A stretch of DNA of 64,000 bases from Rebecca billardiae RCC1528. Taxonomy: Eukaryota; Haptophyta. The DNA is taken from NCBI GenBank assembly GCA_965240325.2, contig OZ251227.1, forward strand, positions 124,001 to 188,000. Direction: 5' to 3'. The translations under genes and the position numbers were made by a program. Under the pieces are notes generated by a model. The model saw only the letters and a list, made by a program, of their open reading frames with translations, made no database searches and was not told the DNA's origin. Every line of letters begins with the position of its first letter. Within the stretch, counting starts at the first letter, position 1. Shown one piece after another: positions 32,701-41,120 of this stretch.

Positions 32701-33569
32701 TACTGCCCGAGGCTGTGGTACACGCTGCCCAGGATGCCCAGGCGAGTGCCCTCGCCCCGCCGGTCGCCAATCTCGCGGCTGGTGGCCAGCGACTGCGTGT
32801 GGTGCTCGATGGCGCGGTCGTACTGCCCGAGGCTGCGGTACGCGCTGCCCAGGTTGCCCAGATCAGTGCCCTCGCCCCGCCGGTCGCCGATCTCGCGGCT
32901 GATGGCCAGCGCCTGCGTGTGGTGCTCGATGGCGCGGTCGTACTGCCCAAGGCTGTGGTGCGCGCTGCCCAGGTTGCCCAGATCAGTGCCCTCGCCCCGC
33001 CGGTCGCCGATCTCGCGGCTGATGGCCAGCGCCTGCGTGTGGTGCTCGATGGCGCGGTCGTACTGCCCAAGGCTGTGGTGCGCGCAGCCCAGGTTGCGCA
33101 GATCAGTGCCCTCGCCCCGCCTGTCGCCGATCTCGCGGCTGATGGCCAGCGACTGCCTGTGGTGCTCGATGGCGCGGTCGTACTGCCCGAGGCTGCGGTA
33201 CGCGCTGCCCAGGTTGCCCAGATCAGTGCCCTCGCCCCGCCGGTCGCCGATCTCGCGGCTGATGGCCAGCGCCTGCGTGTGGTGCTCGATGGCGCGGTCG
33301 TACTGCCCGAGGCTGTGGTGCGCGCTGCCCAGGTTGCCCAGATCAGTGCCCTCGCCCCGCCGGTCGCCGATCTCGCGGCTGATGGCCAGCGCCTGCGTGT
33401 GGTGCTCGATGGCGCGATCGTACTGCCCAAGGCGGTGGTGCGCGCTGCCCAGGTTGCGCAGATCAGTGCCCTCGCCCCGCCGGTCGCCGATCTCGCGGCT
33501 GATGGCCAGCGCCTGCGTGTGGTGCTCGATGGCGCGGTCGTACTGCCCGAGGCTGAGGTGCTGGCTCAT
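29733..33569 (-). CDS. TPR-repeat CHAT-domain caspase-like protease
   Basis: A 1,278-residue single-exon protein from ATG 33569 (MSQHLS). Residues 7-686 are 17 consecutive 40-residue TPR units of the form LGQYDRAIEHHTQALAISRE, nearly identical in DNA too; an 18th, degenerate unit (LRQYPRAAEHFTAALAVYD) leads into a helical linker. The C-terminal third is a CHAT domain. Strands LILLPDGELHALPFAALL and LMLLSACDTFRGALSSEGL are typical, with the catalytic dyad His1132 (HLALHGSP) and Cys1171 (LLSACDT), then LASLWPVDD and HQWAPFVVFG at the end. CHAT enzymes are caspase-family cysteine proteases; TPR-CHAT proteins are usually held inactive until a partner binds the repeats. The substrate is unknown. 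The first repeat begins right after the start Met, so an upstream exon is possible. Confidence 0.92.
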   Translation of the reverse strand: MSQHLSLGQYDRAIEHHTQALAISREIGDRRGEGTDLRNLGSAHHRLGQYDRAIEHHTQALAISREIGDRRGEGTDLGNLGSAHHSLGQYDRAIEHHTQALAISREIGDRRGEGTDLGNLGSAYRSLGQYDRAIEHHRQSLAISREIGDRRGEGTDLRNLGCAHHSLGQYDRAIEHHTQALAISREIGDRRGEGTDLGNLGSAHHSLGQYDRAIEHHTQALAISREIGDRRGEGTDLGNLGSAYRSLGQYDRAIEHHTQSLATSREIGDRRGEGTRLGILGSVYHSLGQYDRAIEHHRQALAISRAISDRRGEGTRLGNLGIAYSSLGQYDRAIEHHRQALAISSEIGDRRAEGTGLGNLGSAYRRLGQYDRAIEHYAQALAISREIGDRLGEGTGLGNLGSVYSIIGQYDRAIEHLTQALAISREIGDRLGEGIHLGNLGSAYDSLGQYDRAIEHHRQALAIGRETGDRRGEGARLGNLGSAYDSLGQYDRAIEHHTQALAIGREIGDRRGEGARLGNLGSAYSSLGQYDRAIEHHRQALAISREISDRQGEGSHLGNLGSAYDSLGQYDRAIKHHTQALAISREIGDRLAEGTGLGNLGSAYDSLGQYDRAIEHHRQALAISREIGDRQGEGSHLGNLGIAYCSLGQYDRAIEHHTQALAISREIGDRRAEGTGLGNLGSAYDSLRQYPRAAEHFTAALAVYDTLWVELSSDQTRVSFGDTDLPVVASTGLQRMLVLSGHQAEALEAAERGRARSLALLLARQHCAQDPRRSATPDPSKGSRALPPPLSWQQMRAYALRHRVCLVLFSQQASALVYTWVVRPDESAPPLFHELSLGEHSVRALVQETRGAIRQCRKCTSDASGRINGSAAGVAAAQPVRASVRVGAQEARGKRRRGGAELADAEAAAHEQLRRCHALLMEPLARALSGCDRLILLPDGELHALPFAALLDADGAHLVERFDVSVAPSVGVLLRLEEQRAASRAAPAGAKGSLCALVAGIDEYSTYALPWRLQSDEHVAQAREAVREKERWCVWVEARAVDGGARVRVRELERRARKQLAAQLAVGDVVGEALGDLCAAELEALQVELDLLKSSAASANKLHVTRLQGAEVTKRALLAELGRAHLAHLALHGSPTGLHVVGSSAEEATLGMSDLEDLDLRHVRLMLLSACDTFRGALSSEGLIGIARAFLSAGCGSLLASLWPVDDVQTCELMKELYPRLAARLDPQPEAGGDGRVDVAGVLCATMRELVHRKREDGSRAYLLHQWAPFVVFGAPCI
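31512..33551 (-). repeat. 17 x 120-bp coding tandem repeat (TPR array)
   Basis: Seventeen in-phase 120-bp units inside the CHAT gene. Third codon positions are also almost unchanged, so the similarity is not only selection on protein but recent duplication or gene conversion. Variation concentrates at a few codons (for example RREGT/RLAEGT and HH/Y positions). Confidence 0.97.
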
Positions 33570-33755
33570 CGTGGAGTCTGCAGGCGGACCCCGGCCACCG
33601 ACGCCGACGACGACGGGAGGGAGAGTCAGCTCGGCCAACCCCGGCGTTAGCGTGCGGGTAGGACGTCAAAGCCAATGGAGTCCCTTGTCAAAGCGGACTA
33701 TGTAGCGGAGGGCGAAAAACGTCATCAAAACGGAGGGAATCTGTCAAATAAGAAT

Positions 33756-34374
33756 CAGGGCTGGGAGTTCGTGATCACGTGAGCGTGATATCAGTTATCA
33801 CGGCGTGATCACGTGACACGTGATCACGTGACGCGTCACGTCGGCAATGGGTCCGTCACGTGACAGCAGTCCGGTAGTCATGGTGTGCACCCGGACAGCC
33901 CCCGGGCGCGGCCCCTGAGGCCGCGGGGCACGGTGCGCGCCTGCCGCGGCGGGGGCGGCGCCGACTGGCGCCGAGGTCCTCGAATCCGAGCCACTGAGGC
34001 AGGTTCGCGGCAGCCAGTGAGTGCGCGCGAGCTGGCCAAGTTGATGGCTCGGCAGGCGAGCCTCATGCAGGTCTTCAAAGACGGGGCTGCTGACCGCGAC
34101 TAGTCGGAGTAGTGCAGCTGTCTAATCGCGCTCTTCATTAAGTCAGTAGTCACTCGTCAGTACCGTGATACAGTGATAGTCTGTCGTCAGTTACGGATTT
34201 CGTCATTATTCACTCCCAAATAGGCCCAAAAATTTTCGTCGCCTCGGGGGGAACCCCCGGACCCCCCCCGTGGGCCGGACTCGTCACGTGATGTCACGTG
34301 ATCACGCCTGTTGGGCAGCCGACAAGCCGTGACGACACGTGATGGTCCGACTGTACGACGAATTCCCAGCCCTG
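33756..34374. mobile_element. Inverted-repeat element with subterminal CACGTG palindromes
   Basis: CAGGGCTGGGAGTTCGT at 33756-33772 matches the complement of 34358-34374 at 16 of 17 positions. Next to both ends are repeated TCACGTGA/GATCACGTGA palindromes: a dense group at about 33771-33864 and another at 34283-34343. Outside, CTGTCAAA occurs in direct orientation at 33741-33748 and overlapping the right end at 34372-34379. Terminal repeats with clustered subterminal palindromes suggest a small transposon, but the CACGTG groups could instead be bHLH/bZIP sites controlling the CHAT gene 200 bp away. Confidence 0.45.
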
Positions 34375-34454
34375 TCAAAGATGTGCGCCAATAATGAAGA
34401 TGTAGGCTGTCCGACTCTGCGGTTTCACAGCGGTTTGGGTGGGGGCGTCAATCT

Positions 34455-34501
34455 CGCCTGCCTGAGCTGTGTGCGTCTCTTATTCTTATTAGTAAACTGT
34501 A
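34455..34501 (+). repeat. Dispersed repeat, copy 2
   Basis: 47 bp beginning CGCCTGCCTGAGCTGTGTGC; equals the copy at 58786-58829 except for a 3-bp insertion (TTA) within the TATTCTTA part. Confidence 0.9.
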
Positions 34502-34857
34502 CACTGCTGTGTATACAGACGGAGGCGGGGGCCGGACACTCGGGACAGGCGAATGAAGATGCGTGCTACAGCAAGAAAATCAGTCATCAGAATCCTGGCG
34601 GCGGGACGACCGACCGGCGGAGGCCGACGGAACTCGATCAGCGACAGCCGCGAGCCGGGCGAGGCACTTCAGACGTCGTTCGACACGTACACTCTACGTA
34701 GTCAGTATAGGGCCGATGATACGACAGCAAGTGGGGGCCGCTCAACTTACCGCGCTTCCCGGCTTCGGCCCCGCCGCCGCGCTGAGCAGCGAGTGATATC
34801 GCCGAACGCCGCGGGCCCCAGCACTCACTCAGCAGCGTCCGGCGAGCTTCCACGCGC

Positions 34858-36113
34858 TCAGCTGGCGGCCCCGCCCGGCTTGACGTACTTGGGGTTCTGC
34901 GGGTTGAACCTCCCCTCGACGCACCAGCTGAGCGCCTTCTTCTGCAGCCGCTTCTGCGGGCAGCGCGCAGGGAACTCAGAGCGCAGGCAGAGCGAGCGCA
35001 TGAAGCGGTTGGCGGCGTTCGAGCCGTGCGCGCGGCATCGCCCCTTCGACACGTGGTTCACGCAGAACGGCGCCGCCCCCGTGGGCGCGGGCCTCCAGAA
35101 GTGATCCTGGAACGGCGGCGGCAGTTCGCCCATCGGGTGCAGCGGCCGGCCGGCGCGCGTGCGCGAGCTGTTGTACACCTCCCACAGCGTGTGCCGGTCG
35201 AGGTGGTCGACGCGCGTGAGCTGCAGCTCGGCCCACTTGCGCATCAGCGGCGCGGAGAACGCGCGGTGCACGCCCAGCGCGCCCGCGTGGATCCCGTCCG
35301 CGCACGCGTACCCCCTGCAGCCGGGTGGCGGTCTGAACGCGGAGAGCAGCACCTGCGCGCTGCCGCCGTCGAAGCGCAGGGGCGTCTGCGTCATGCGGGC
35401 GACGCAGCCGGGCTGGCCGAAGATCTTGTCGCAGTCGTGGAAGACTGCGCGCCGCGCGAGAGGTACACGCCCCCAGTCGGGCTGAGGCGTCAGGCGCGCA
35501 CGGCGCTCGTCCACGGCGTCGTGGGCGCGCGGCGCGCGGCGAGCGGTGTGCGACGCCAAGCGCGCGCACCGAGGACGTCCGGCCCGTCGGGGATCAGGTC
35601 GAGCATGTACCCTTTGAACGCCTTGGCGCGGGAGTGCAAGCTGCCCGCGCCCACGCGCAGCCCGTGCGGCAGCTGCGCCACGCGCTCGAAGGCGTTGTGC
35701 ACGACGTGCACGTTCTGCGAGCCGGCCGCGTCGCGGATCAGCCGCTCGTCAAAGCACTGCTCGCCGCCGTCGGTGAGCAGGTAGGTCGGGCCTCGCCACC
35801 CGCCGATGCGCACGAGCGTCTCAATCGCCGCGATGCACCGGTACGAGTTGGCGCTGGCGTAGGTCCCCGCGGCGGCGAAGACGAAGCCGAGCTTGCCGCC
35901 GCCGTCGTACGTCTCGTTCGCGTCGGAGATGCACACGCGGGCGGCGGGGCGGAACAAGGGCAGCAACGGCTCCTCGGTCTCGCCCGCAGGCGGGCTCTGC
36001 GTTGCGACGAGCAGAGCGAACAGCGCGCCCAACGCGAAGCCACCTGCGGTCAGCACGCGCCGTTGCCCAGCGCTCAAGCCCTGGGGCCGTGCGTCCCCAA
36101 GGGTGTCGGCCAT
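34858..36113 (-). CDS. Type II membrane glycosyltransferase, GT-A-like fold
   Basis: Two exons, 36113-35570 and 35444-34858, give 376 residues; the 125-bp intron begins GTGCGC. The start is ATG 36113. A short cytosolic tail precedes one membrane anchor ([18 protein letters not shown], about 20-37), as in Golgi enzymes. The lumenal part starts with a nucleotide-sugar-transferase strand ([11 protein letters not shown]), then [23 protein letters not shown], and the joined exons create [16 protein letters not shown] with a DxD-type motif (Asp185, Asp187) that would hold the metal and sugar nucleotide. Later blocks include HAGALGVHR and DHFWRP. The join that creates DCD confirms the splice site. 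Sugar and acceptor are unknown. Divergent from SDHAF1. Confidence 0.75.
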
Positions 36114-36295
36114 GGATTTCCGCCGTCCACGACTGTCAAGCAGAAGCAGCAGGGCGTCTCGCACTCTCGCACTGGTCCGCGCGGAAAAATCAAAAATGTG
36201 CGATCCAGAATCCAGATCTCGCGCGTCCGGCTACTCCTTCGGGACTCTCGTCGCGCGTCCACCGCAGCAGATGGCGGCGCGGCCGTAAGTTCAGG
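36114..36295. promoter_or_regulatory. Divergent promoter gap, glycosyltransferase / SDHAF1
   Basis: 182 bp between opposite start codons; less GC-rich than the flanking exons. It includes the upstream mini-ORF of SDHAF1. Confidence 0.4.
36271..36288 (+). promoter_or_regulatory. Upstream mini-ORF of SDHAF1
   Basis: ATGGCGGCGCGGCCGTAA, a five-codon frame ending 7 bp before the SDHAF1 start. If transcribed it could lower or tune SDHAF1 translation. Whether the mRNA begins upstream of it is unknown. Confidence 0.35.
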
Positions 36296-36535
36296 ATGCG
36301 ACCACACTCGGAGTTGCAGCGGAGCGTGCTCGCATTGTACAAGGACCTCCTGCGATTCGCGCGGACGCGGAGCGGGGAGGAGGGCGCCAATCTGCGCGCG
36401 CACGTGCGCGACGAGTTTCGGAAGCCCATCAAGCGCTCGAACGTGATGCGCATTGAGTACCTGCTGAACCGCGGTCGGCGGCAGCTCAAGCTGCTGCAGA
36501 TGAGCGGGACAGCCCGTGTACACATCAGCAGATGA
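36296..36535 (+). CDS. SDHAF1: Succinate dehydrogenase assembly factor 1 (LYR protein)
   Basis: A 79-residue LYR-motif protein of the mitochondrial matrix that helps insert iron-sulfur clusters into the SDHB subunit of complex II. Start ATG 36296. The sequence keeps the family features: [14 protein letters not shown] with the LYR position as LYK (14-16), the downstream Phe of the LYR signature (Phe41 in RDEFRK), and the SDHAF1-specific [20 protein letters not shown]. Human SDHAF1 is 115 residues; fungal and algal ones are shorter, so the length is normal. Single exon. Confidence 0.93.
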   Translation: MRPHSELQRSVLALYKDLLRFARTRSGEEGANLRAHVRDEFRKPIKRSNVMRIEYLLNRGRRQLKLLQMSGTARVHISR

Positions 36536-37221
36536 GACGGCGTGGCGCGCGGATGAGCGCTGCCGTCATGTCTTCCGCGATTCTCCGCGGCCATGTCGGT
36601 CATGGGTTGTTGTGAGGCTCCTCGACTACTTTCGCATTCAGGGCCGGCGCTCAGACTCGCCTGCTGGCCTGCGCCGCCCGCGGTGTGTGGAACCGCACAG
36701 CCGAGAATGCGGCAGAAGAGGCTGCGGCCCGGTCTCAGAGCCTTGCGACACGTCGATTGCGTGGCGGTCTGCGATATACTGCTGACCTCGGAGTTATCGC
36801 CTATCGGAGTATGACCGGGGTCTCAGCCGCAGGGCCGGCTCGCCGATCTCGGCGCCGACCGGCATCGGCATCTGCATAGTCGTCGAGTGATAGTCGTAAC
36901 GCGGGCCGCCGTGGCCGAGCCCGCCGACGATGATATCCGCCGCGTGACTCCGACGATCACTCGGCGGATCAGCCATCCGCGGATTCCGCGGCCTCCGCCG
37001 GGCGCGGTGTAGAGACAATAGCTGTGAGTGTGACATTGCAGCACCATGAGTTATTGTTACAGCCTGCAGAAGCCTGTCTTAGCACTCTCAGTCACTGAGA
37101 CTGATCGACATCAGCCACATCAGGATCAGGAGCAACGGACACGGTAATAGCTAGCTGTTGAAACCAATGAGGCTGCTGAGTTACCATCAGCACGACGGCA
37201 CCGGGCAGTCGCCGCGTGACC
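36536..37221. other. Intergenic region, nothing recognised
   Basis: About 690 bp of mixed composition between convergent genes. Short AGTCA-type words near 37085-37115. No gene, tRNA or clear repeat seen. Confidence 0.6.
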
Positions 37222-39381
37222 CTACGGCCGCCCGAGCGCGAGCGCGAGCGCGGCCGCGACGCCGGCCGATGACGCGAACTCCGCCTCCGACGCCGCGCCG
37301 CCGAGCGTCGCCCGCTCGCTCGCGGTGCGCTCCGCAAAGCGCACGCCGCAGTGCTGCTCGTACTGCGCGAGCGAGCGGTGCGCGCCCAGCGCGAGCGCGG
37401 GCGCGGCGCCGCCCGGCGCTCGGGCAGGCTGCGGCTCGGCGGCGGGCGCGGCGCCGTCGGCGCGGCCGTCGTCGCCGAGCAGCGCGCGCGCCGCCGCGAG
37501 GCTCTCCGCCTTCGCCCCCTGCACCTCGTGCGCGTTCTCCCAGAAGGTCCTCCGGTACGAGCGGTCCCACAGGTGGTACACCACGTTGCGCGGGGGGCAG
37601 TAGAAGTCGAAGCCCGCCGTCCACAGCCGCGCGCCCATGCACGCCTCCTCGCCGAAGAAGAGGCCGGGGAGCGGCTGCGCGGCGTACGGCGCCGCGGCGA
37701 TCACGTCGGACGTCGAGAAGGCAAAGCCCGCCGCCCAGAACAGCGAGGGCAGCGGCGCGGGCGGGCACTCTCGAAGCGTGCGCGCGCGCAGCCGCAGCAT
37801 GCCGTCGGCGCCGAACGCGCGCGCGCCCACACCGCGCGCGCACATGAGCGGCGGGCGCGGGTCGGGGCTGAGCGTGTCCGGCCGCTCGTACCACGCGGGG
37901 TAGGTGGTGATGATCGGCGCTCGCGCGCTCGAGCGCCCCGCCGCGCGCTCCGCGGCGAGGTGCGCCTCCGCCTGGCCGAGCATGCCCAGCAGCGCCTCGT
38001 CCCAGCGGGGCGCGAACCGGCAGTGCGAGTCGATCTGCAGCTGGTGGCTCTCGCCGCGCCAGAGGGCCTGCGCGTGCGCGCGCGCGAGGCCCGGCCCGCG
38101 CGCCTCGCGCCAGTGCATCCAGTGCGCGCGCACGCGCGCCGCCCACGCCGCGGGCAGCGGCCGCTCGAAGCAGGCCGCGTCCTCGCCGCGCTCCGTGTCC
38201 AGCTGCCACACCACGCCCACGCTCAGCCGCTCGGGCGCGGCCGCGTGCGCAAAGAGCGAGTGCAGCGTGTGCTGCGTCTCGGGGTCGCGGTACGACGGGA
38301 TGGAGACGAAGATGGTCGGCCCGTCGGCCGCATGCGGCGGCGCGCACGCGCCACCGCCGACGCCGACGCCGACGCCCGCCGAGGCCGCCGAGGCCGCCGC
38401 CGCCGCCGCCGCGGGCGGCGGCGGCGCCGCCGCCGCGGGCGGTCGCGCCGAGCACGTCGCAGCCGCATCGCGCCGCACGGCGGCGCGCGGCGCGGCGGCG
38501 GGCGCGTGCGACTCGACGGGCGCAGGCGGCGAGCTCGGCGCGGCCGTGCGCGCGCGCCGCAGCCAGACGGTGAGCGCCAGCCGCTCCGCCGGGCCCGTGG
38601 GCCGCACCCGGTGCTGCGTGTCGCTGGGGAAGAGCACCAGGCTGTTGAGCGCTGGGCGCACGCGCACGCAGCGCGCGGGGCACGCCTCGGGCTCAGACGC
38701 CGGCCCGGCGTGCTCGGGCGGGGCGGGCGCGGCGGGCTCCCCGGCCCAACCCCCTTCCGCCCGCGCCCCGGCACGCCCCACGCCGAGCAGCTCGAGCTCA
38801 CCGCCGTCGCCCTCCGCCCACGCGCCGTTCAGGTACAGGATGGCGGTCAGCGCGCGCTCGGGGGTCAGGGGGCCCGTGTCGCGGTGCGCGCGGTAGCCGG
38901 CCGAGTGCGCGGGGTAGTGGGCGAGCATGGCGGAGCGCGGCACCTCGAGCGCCGCGCCGAGCGCCGCGCCGAGCTCCGCCGCGAGCGTGGTCAGCAGCGC
39001 GGCCAGCGGGCGCAGCTCCGCGTGCGCGTCAAAGGGCAGCCATGCGATCGAGTCGGCGCGGGAGGACGGGTCGTGCCGCGCGGCGTACGACTGGCCCACG
39101 CGTGCCGGTCGCAGCGCGCCGGCGTTCAGCTGCGCATGCGCGAGCGCGACGAGCGCGCGCGCCTCTTCCGTGCGCAGCGCGGGTTGCAGCAGCGCATAGC
39201 CAGAGTCGATCACGGCGCGTCCCGTCGGCGATGCGCCGTCGCTGGCCGGGGCGCGGGCGGGCAGGGGATGCGGAGGCGCAGGCGGGGCTCCGACGCCATC
39301 GCTAGCGACGAGAGACAAGATCTTCAGCTGCAGCGACTCGGGCAGCGAGGCCACGTTCACGCCCGCGCCGCCCGTGGCCAT
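37222..39381 (-). CDS. Prolyl 4-hydroxylase / GT60 GlcNAc-transferase fusion (PhyA-Gnt1 type) with F-box-like start
   Basis: Single exon, 719 residues, start ATG 39381. Residues about 11-28 (ASLPESLQLKILSLVASD) resemble the first part of an F-box. Residues 56-275 form a 2-oxoglutarate/Fe(II) dioxygenase: RAHRDTG (His166, Asp168), FPSDTQHRV (His257) and ERLALTVWL (Arg267 for 2OG). After a Pro/Ala linker, residues 353-620 match family GT60: TIFVSIPSYRDPETQHTLHS, GVVWQLD, HQLQIDSHCRF (449-456), FWAAGFAFS and FGEEACMGARLWTAGFDFY. In Dictyostelium these activities (PhyA, Gnt1) act in turn on a proline of Skp1 in the cytosol, linking O2 sensing to SCF ubiquitin ligases; fusions of the two are known in some protists. 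Skp1 as substrate is inferred from the family. Confidence 0.88.
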   Translation of the reverse strand: MATGGAGVNVASLPESLQLKILSLVASDGVGAPPAPPHPLPARAPASDGASPTGRAVIDSGYALLQPALRTEEARALVALAHAQLNAGALRPARVGQSYAARHDPSSRADSIAWLPFDAHAELRPLAALLTTLAAELGAALGAALEVPRSAMLAHYPAHSAGYRAHRDTGPLTPERALTAILYLNGAWAEGDGGELELLGVGRAGARAEGGWAGEPAAPAPPEHAGPASEPEACPARCVRVRPALNSLVLFPSDTQHRVRPTGPAERLALTVWLRRARTAAPSSPPAPVESHAPAAAPRAAVRRDAAATCSARPPAAAAPPPPAAAAAAASAASAGVGVGVGGGACAPPHAADGPTIFVSIPSYRDPETQHTLHSLFAHAAAPERLSVGVVWQLDTERGEDAACFERPLPAAWAARVRAHWMHWREARGPGLARAHAQALWRGESHQLQIDSHCRFAPRWDEALLGMLGQAEAHLAAERAAGRSSARAPIITTYPAWYERPDTLSPDPRPPLMCARGVGARAFGADGMLRLRARTLRECPPAPLPSLFWAAGFAFSTSDVIAAAPYAAQPLPGLFFGEEACMGARLWTAGFDFYCPPRNVVYHLWDRSYRRTFWENAHEVQGAKAESLAAARALLGDDGRADGAAPAAEPQPARAPGGAAPALALGAHRSLAQYEQHCGVRFAERTASERATLGGAASEAEFASSAGVAAALALALGRP

Positions 39382-39887
39382 CGCTGGGGGGGGCGCTTTG
39401 CCGCGCTTTCGCCTTTCAGCAGCAGACAAAATGGCGGTTGGGCGATTTCAGAGTGGGGAAAACATGTTTTGTGGGGAAAAGCACGCTGTTATTGGCCTTT
39501 TCGCAGATTATTCCCGGCCATATGTATCCATGATTTTACAGTGTCACTACTCACTGTCAGTAGTTGCGCGCCGGAGGACTCTAATGACTAATAGGCTTGC
39601 AGTGAGTGTGACACTTAGAGGCATAGTCTGGATGGTGGCATCACATGTGCAGCAATAAGTTAGAGGCCGCCGCAAGTGGCGTAGAGGCCAGCCCATGGTC
39701 GACAGCCACCTCCCCGCGCAGGCATGTCGTCGCATGGCGGTGGCGGACGGCCGCACACTCACGAGTGGCTCGCACCGGCCTCGCGCCGGCGGCGGGCGCG
39801 GCGCGATGACGACGCAGCTGTCCGGTCGGTCAGCGCCGTGCTGCTCGGAATCTGAGCCCGCGAGCAGCCCCGTGGGCGCGGCGCGCG
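39382..39887. other. Intergenic region, nothing recognised
   Basis: About 500 bp between two minus-strand genes. AT-richer at 39440-39660 with AGTCA-like words. No gene or repeat supported. Confidence 0.6.
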
Positions 39888-41120
39888 TCACTCGGCGTCG
39901 ATCCACTTGCCGTTGTCGGGATCCCAAGTCTTGCCCTTGGGCGGGCGGCCGCGCGGCTGCAGGAATTTGCCGTCCGCCTTCTGCACGGGCGGCTTGGGCG
40001 AGGCGTCTTTGTCTTTGGGCTCCTTCGCCTTTGCGCGCTTCCCCTTCGCCGCCTCCGCCGGCGCCGCCTCCTCCGCGTCGGCCGTCGCCGCCACCACCGC
40101 CGTGCTCTCCTTCTCCTTCTTGCCCGCGCCCTTCTCCTTCTTCTTCGACTCCCCCTTTGGCTTGGGCTCCTTGGGCTCCTTGGGCTCCTTGGGCTCCTTG
40201 GGCTTGGGCACGTACTCGGGGTCGGGCGTCCACGCGCCGAGCTCCGCGTCCCACAGCTTGCCGAGCGGCGGCCGGCCTCGCGGCTTGGCGAGCTGCCCGT
40301 CCGCCGTCCGCTTCGGCGCCTTGGGGGCGGCCGCCGCCGCCGCCGCCGCCGCCGACTCCCCGTCTGCCTCGACGGCGACAATCGTGCCCGCCGTCGCCGC
40401 CGCCGCCGCCGGCGCTTTCCTCTCGCGCGGCGCCTTGGGCTTTGGCGTGGGCTCGACGTAGTTGGGGTCGTCGTACCACTGGCCCGAGGTCTGGTCCCAC
40501 AGCTTGCCCTTCGGCGGCCGCCCCCGCGGCTTGGACTTAGGCGCGTCGCTCTCCGGCGCGCCGTCGGCCGCGGGCGCCGCGCTCTGCTTGGCCGCTTTCT
40601 TCTTGCTCGGCTTGCTGTGGACGGCGACCGCGGCGACGATGGGCACGCCGGAGCCGCCACCGCGCGGCGCCTTGGGGGGCTTGGGCGTGGGCACATACGT
40701 CGGGTCGTCCACCCACACGCCCTGGTCCGAGTCCCACAGCTTGCCCTTTGGTGGGCGGCCGCGCGGTTGTGGCGACTTGCCCTCGGCGAGCGCGGCCTTG
40801 GCCGCCTTCTTGCTCGGCTTCTCGCCGTCGGCGCCGCTGTCGGCGCCGCGCTTTTTGGGACGCAGCGCCTTTGCGATCTCCACGTCGTCCGGCAGCCGCT
40901 TGATCAGCGCGAGTTTCAGCACCACCTGCGCGTTGCCGCCGTCCGGCTTCACGCCGACCATGCCGCACGCGGCGGACAGCTCCTTCTTGGACTGCGACTG
41001 CCAGTAGCTGATGCGCGCGAGCTCGTCCGTCGTCTTTGCTCGGCTCGCGTCCTTCTCGGTCAGGCCGACCGCCAGGAAGTCCGCAATCGAGATGCCCGGC
41101 ACGCCGGTGTCCGTCGACAT
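39888..41120 (-). CDS. Four-module AT-hook protein with SAP-like N terminus
   Basis: 410 residues from ATG 41120 (MSTDTGVPG). Near the N terminus, ELARISYWQSQSKKELSAAC leading to LALIKRL resembles a SAP-type DNA-binding helix pair. The rest is a Lys/Ala/Pro-rich chain carrying four copies of a compound motif at 119-140, 198-219, 280-301 and 389-410. Each is an AT-hook (PRGRPPKGK) followed at once by LWDxxxGxWxDDPxY. The AT-hook core GRP binds the minor groove of AT-rich DNA; the appended Trp/Asp module is not one I know. The genome's AT-rich intergenic islands would be natural targets, so a chromatin-architecture role is likely. The last module ends the protein. Single exon. Confidence 0.75.
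   Translation of the reverse strand: MSTDTGVPGISIADFLAVGLTEKDASRAKTTDELARISYWQSQSKKELSAACGMVGVKPDGGNAQVVLKLALIKRLPDDVEIAKALRPKKRGADSGADGEKPSKKAAKAALAEGKSPQPRGRPPKGKLWDSDQGVWVDDPTYVPTPKPPKAPRGGGSGVPIVAAVAVHSKPSKKKAAKQSAAPAADGAPESDAPKSKPRGRPPKGKLWDQTSGQWYDDPNYVEPTPKPKAPRERKAPAAAAATAGTIVAVEADGESAAAAAAAAAPKAPKRTADGQLAKPRGRPPLGKLWDAELGAWTPDPEYVPKPKEPKEPKEPKEPKPKGESKKKEKGAGKKEKESTAVVAATADAEEAAPAEAAKGKRAKAKEPKDKDASPKPPVQKADGKFLQPRGRPPKGKTWDPDNGKWIDAE

Larger units (their letters stand above)
33570..34857. other. Intergenic region with CACGTG-rich inverted-repeat element
   Basis: Upstream of the CHAT gene. Contains the element at 33756-34374 and the second copy of the dispersed repeat at 34455-34501. 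Around 34130-34200 there is an AGTCA-rich run. No gene is supported. Confidence 0.65.

Noticed and set aside
31839-33650. 603-codon open frame opposite the TPR array
   Set aside because: A frame shadow of the 120-bp repeat; the minus strand has clear TPR and CHAT motifs.
37080-37160. Possible small RNA or terminator near the end of the GT60 fusion gene
   Set aside because: Only AGTCA-type words and no stable hairpin with a T run; nothing beyond composition.
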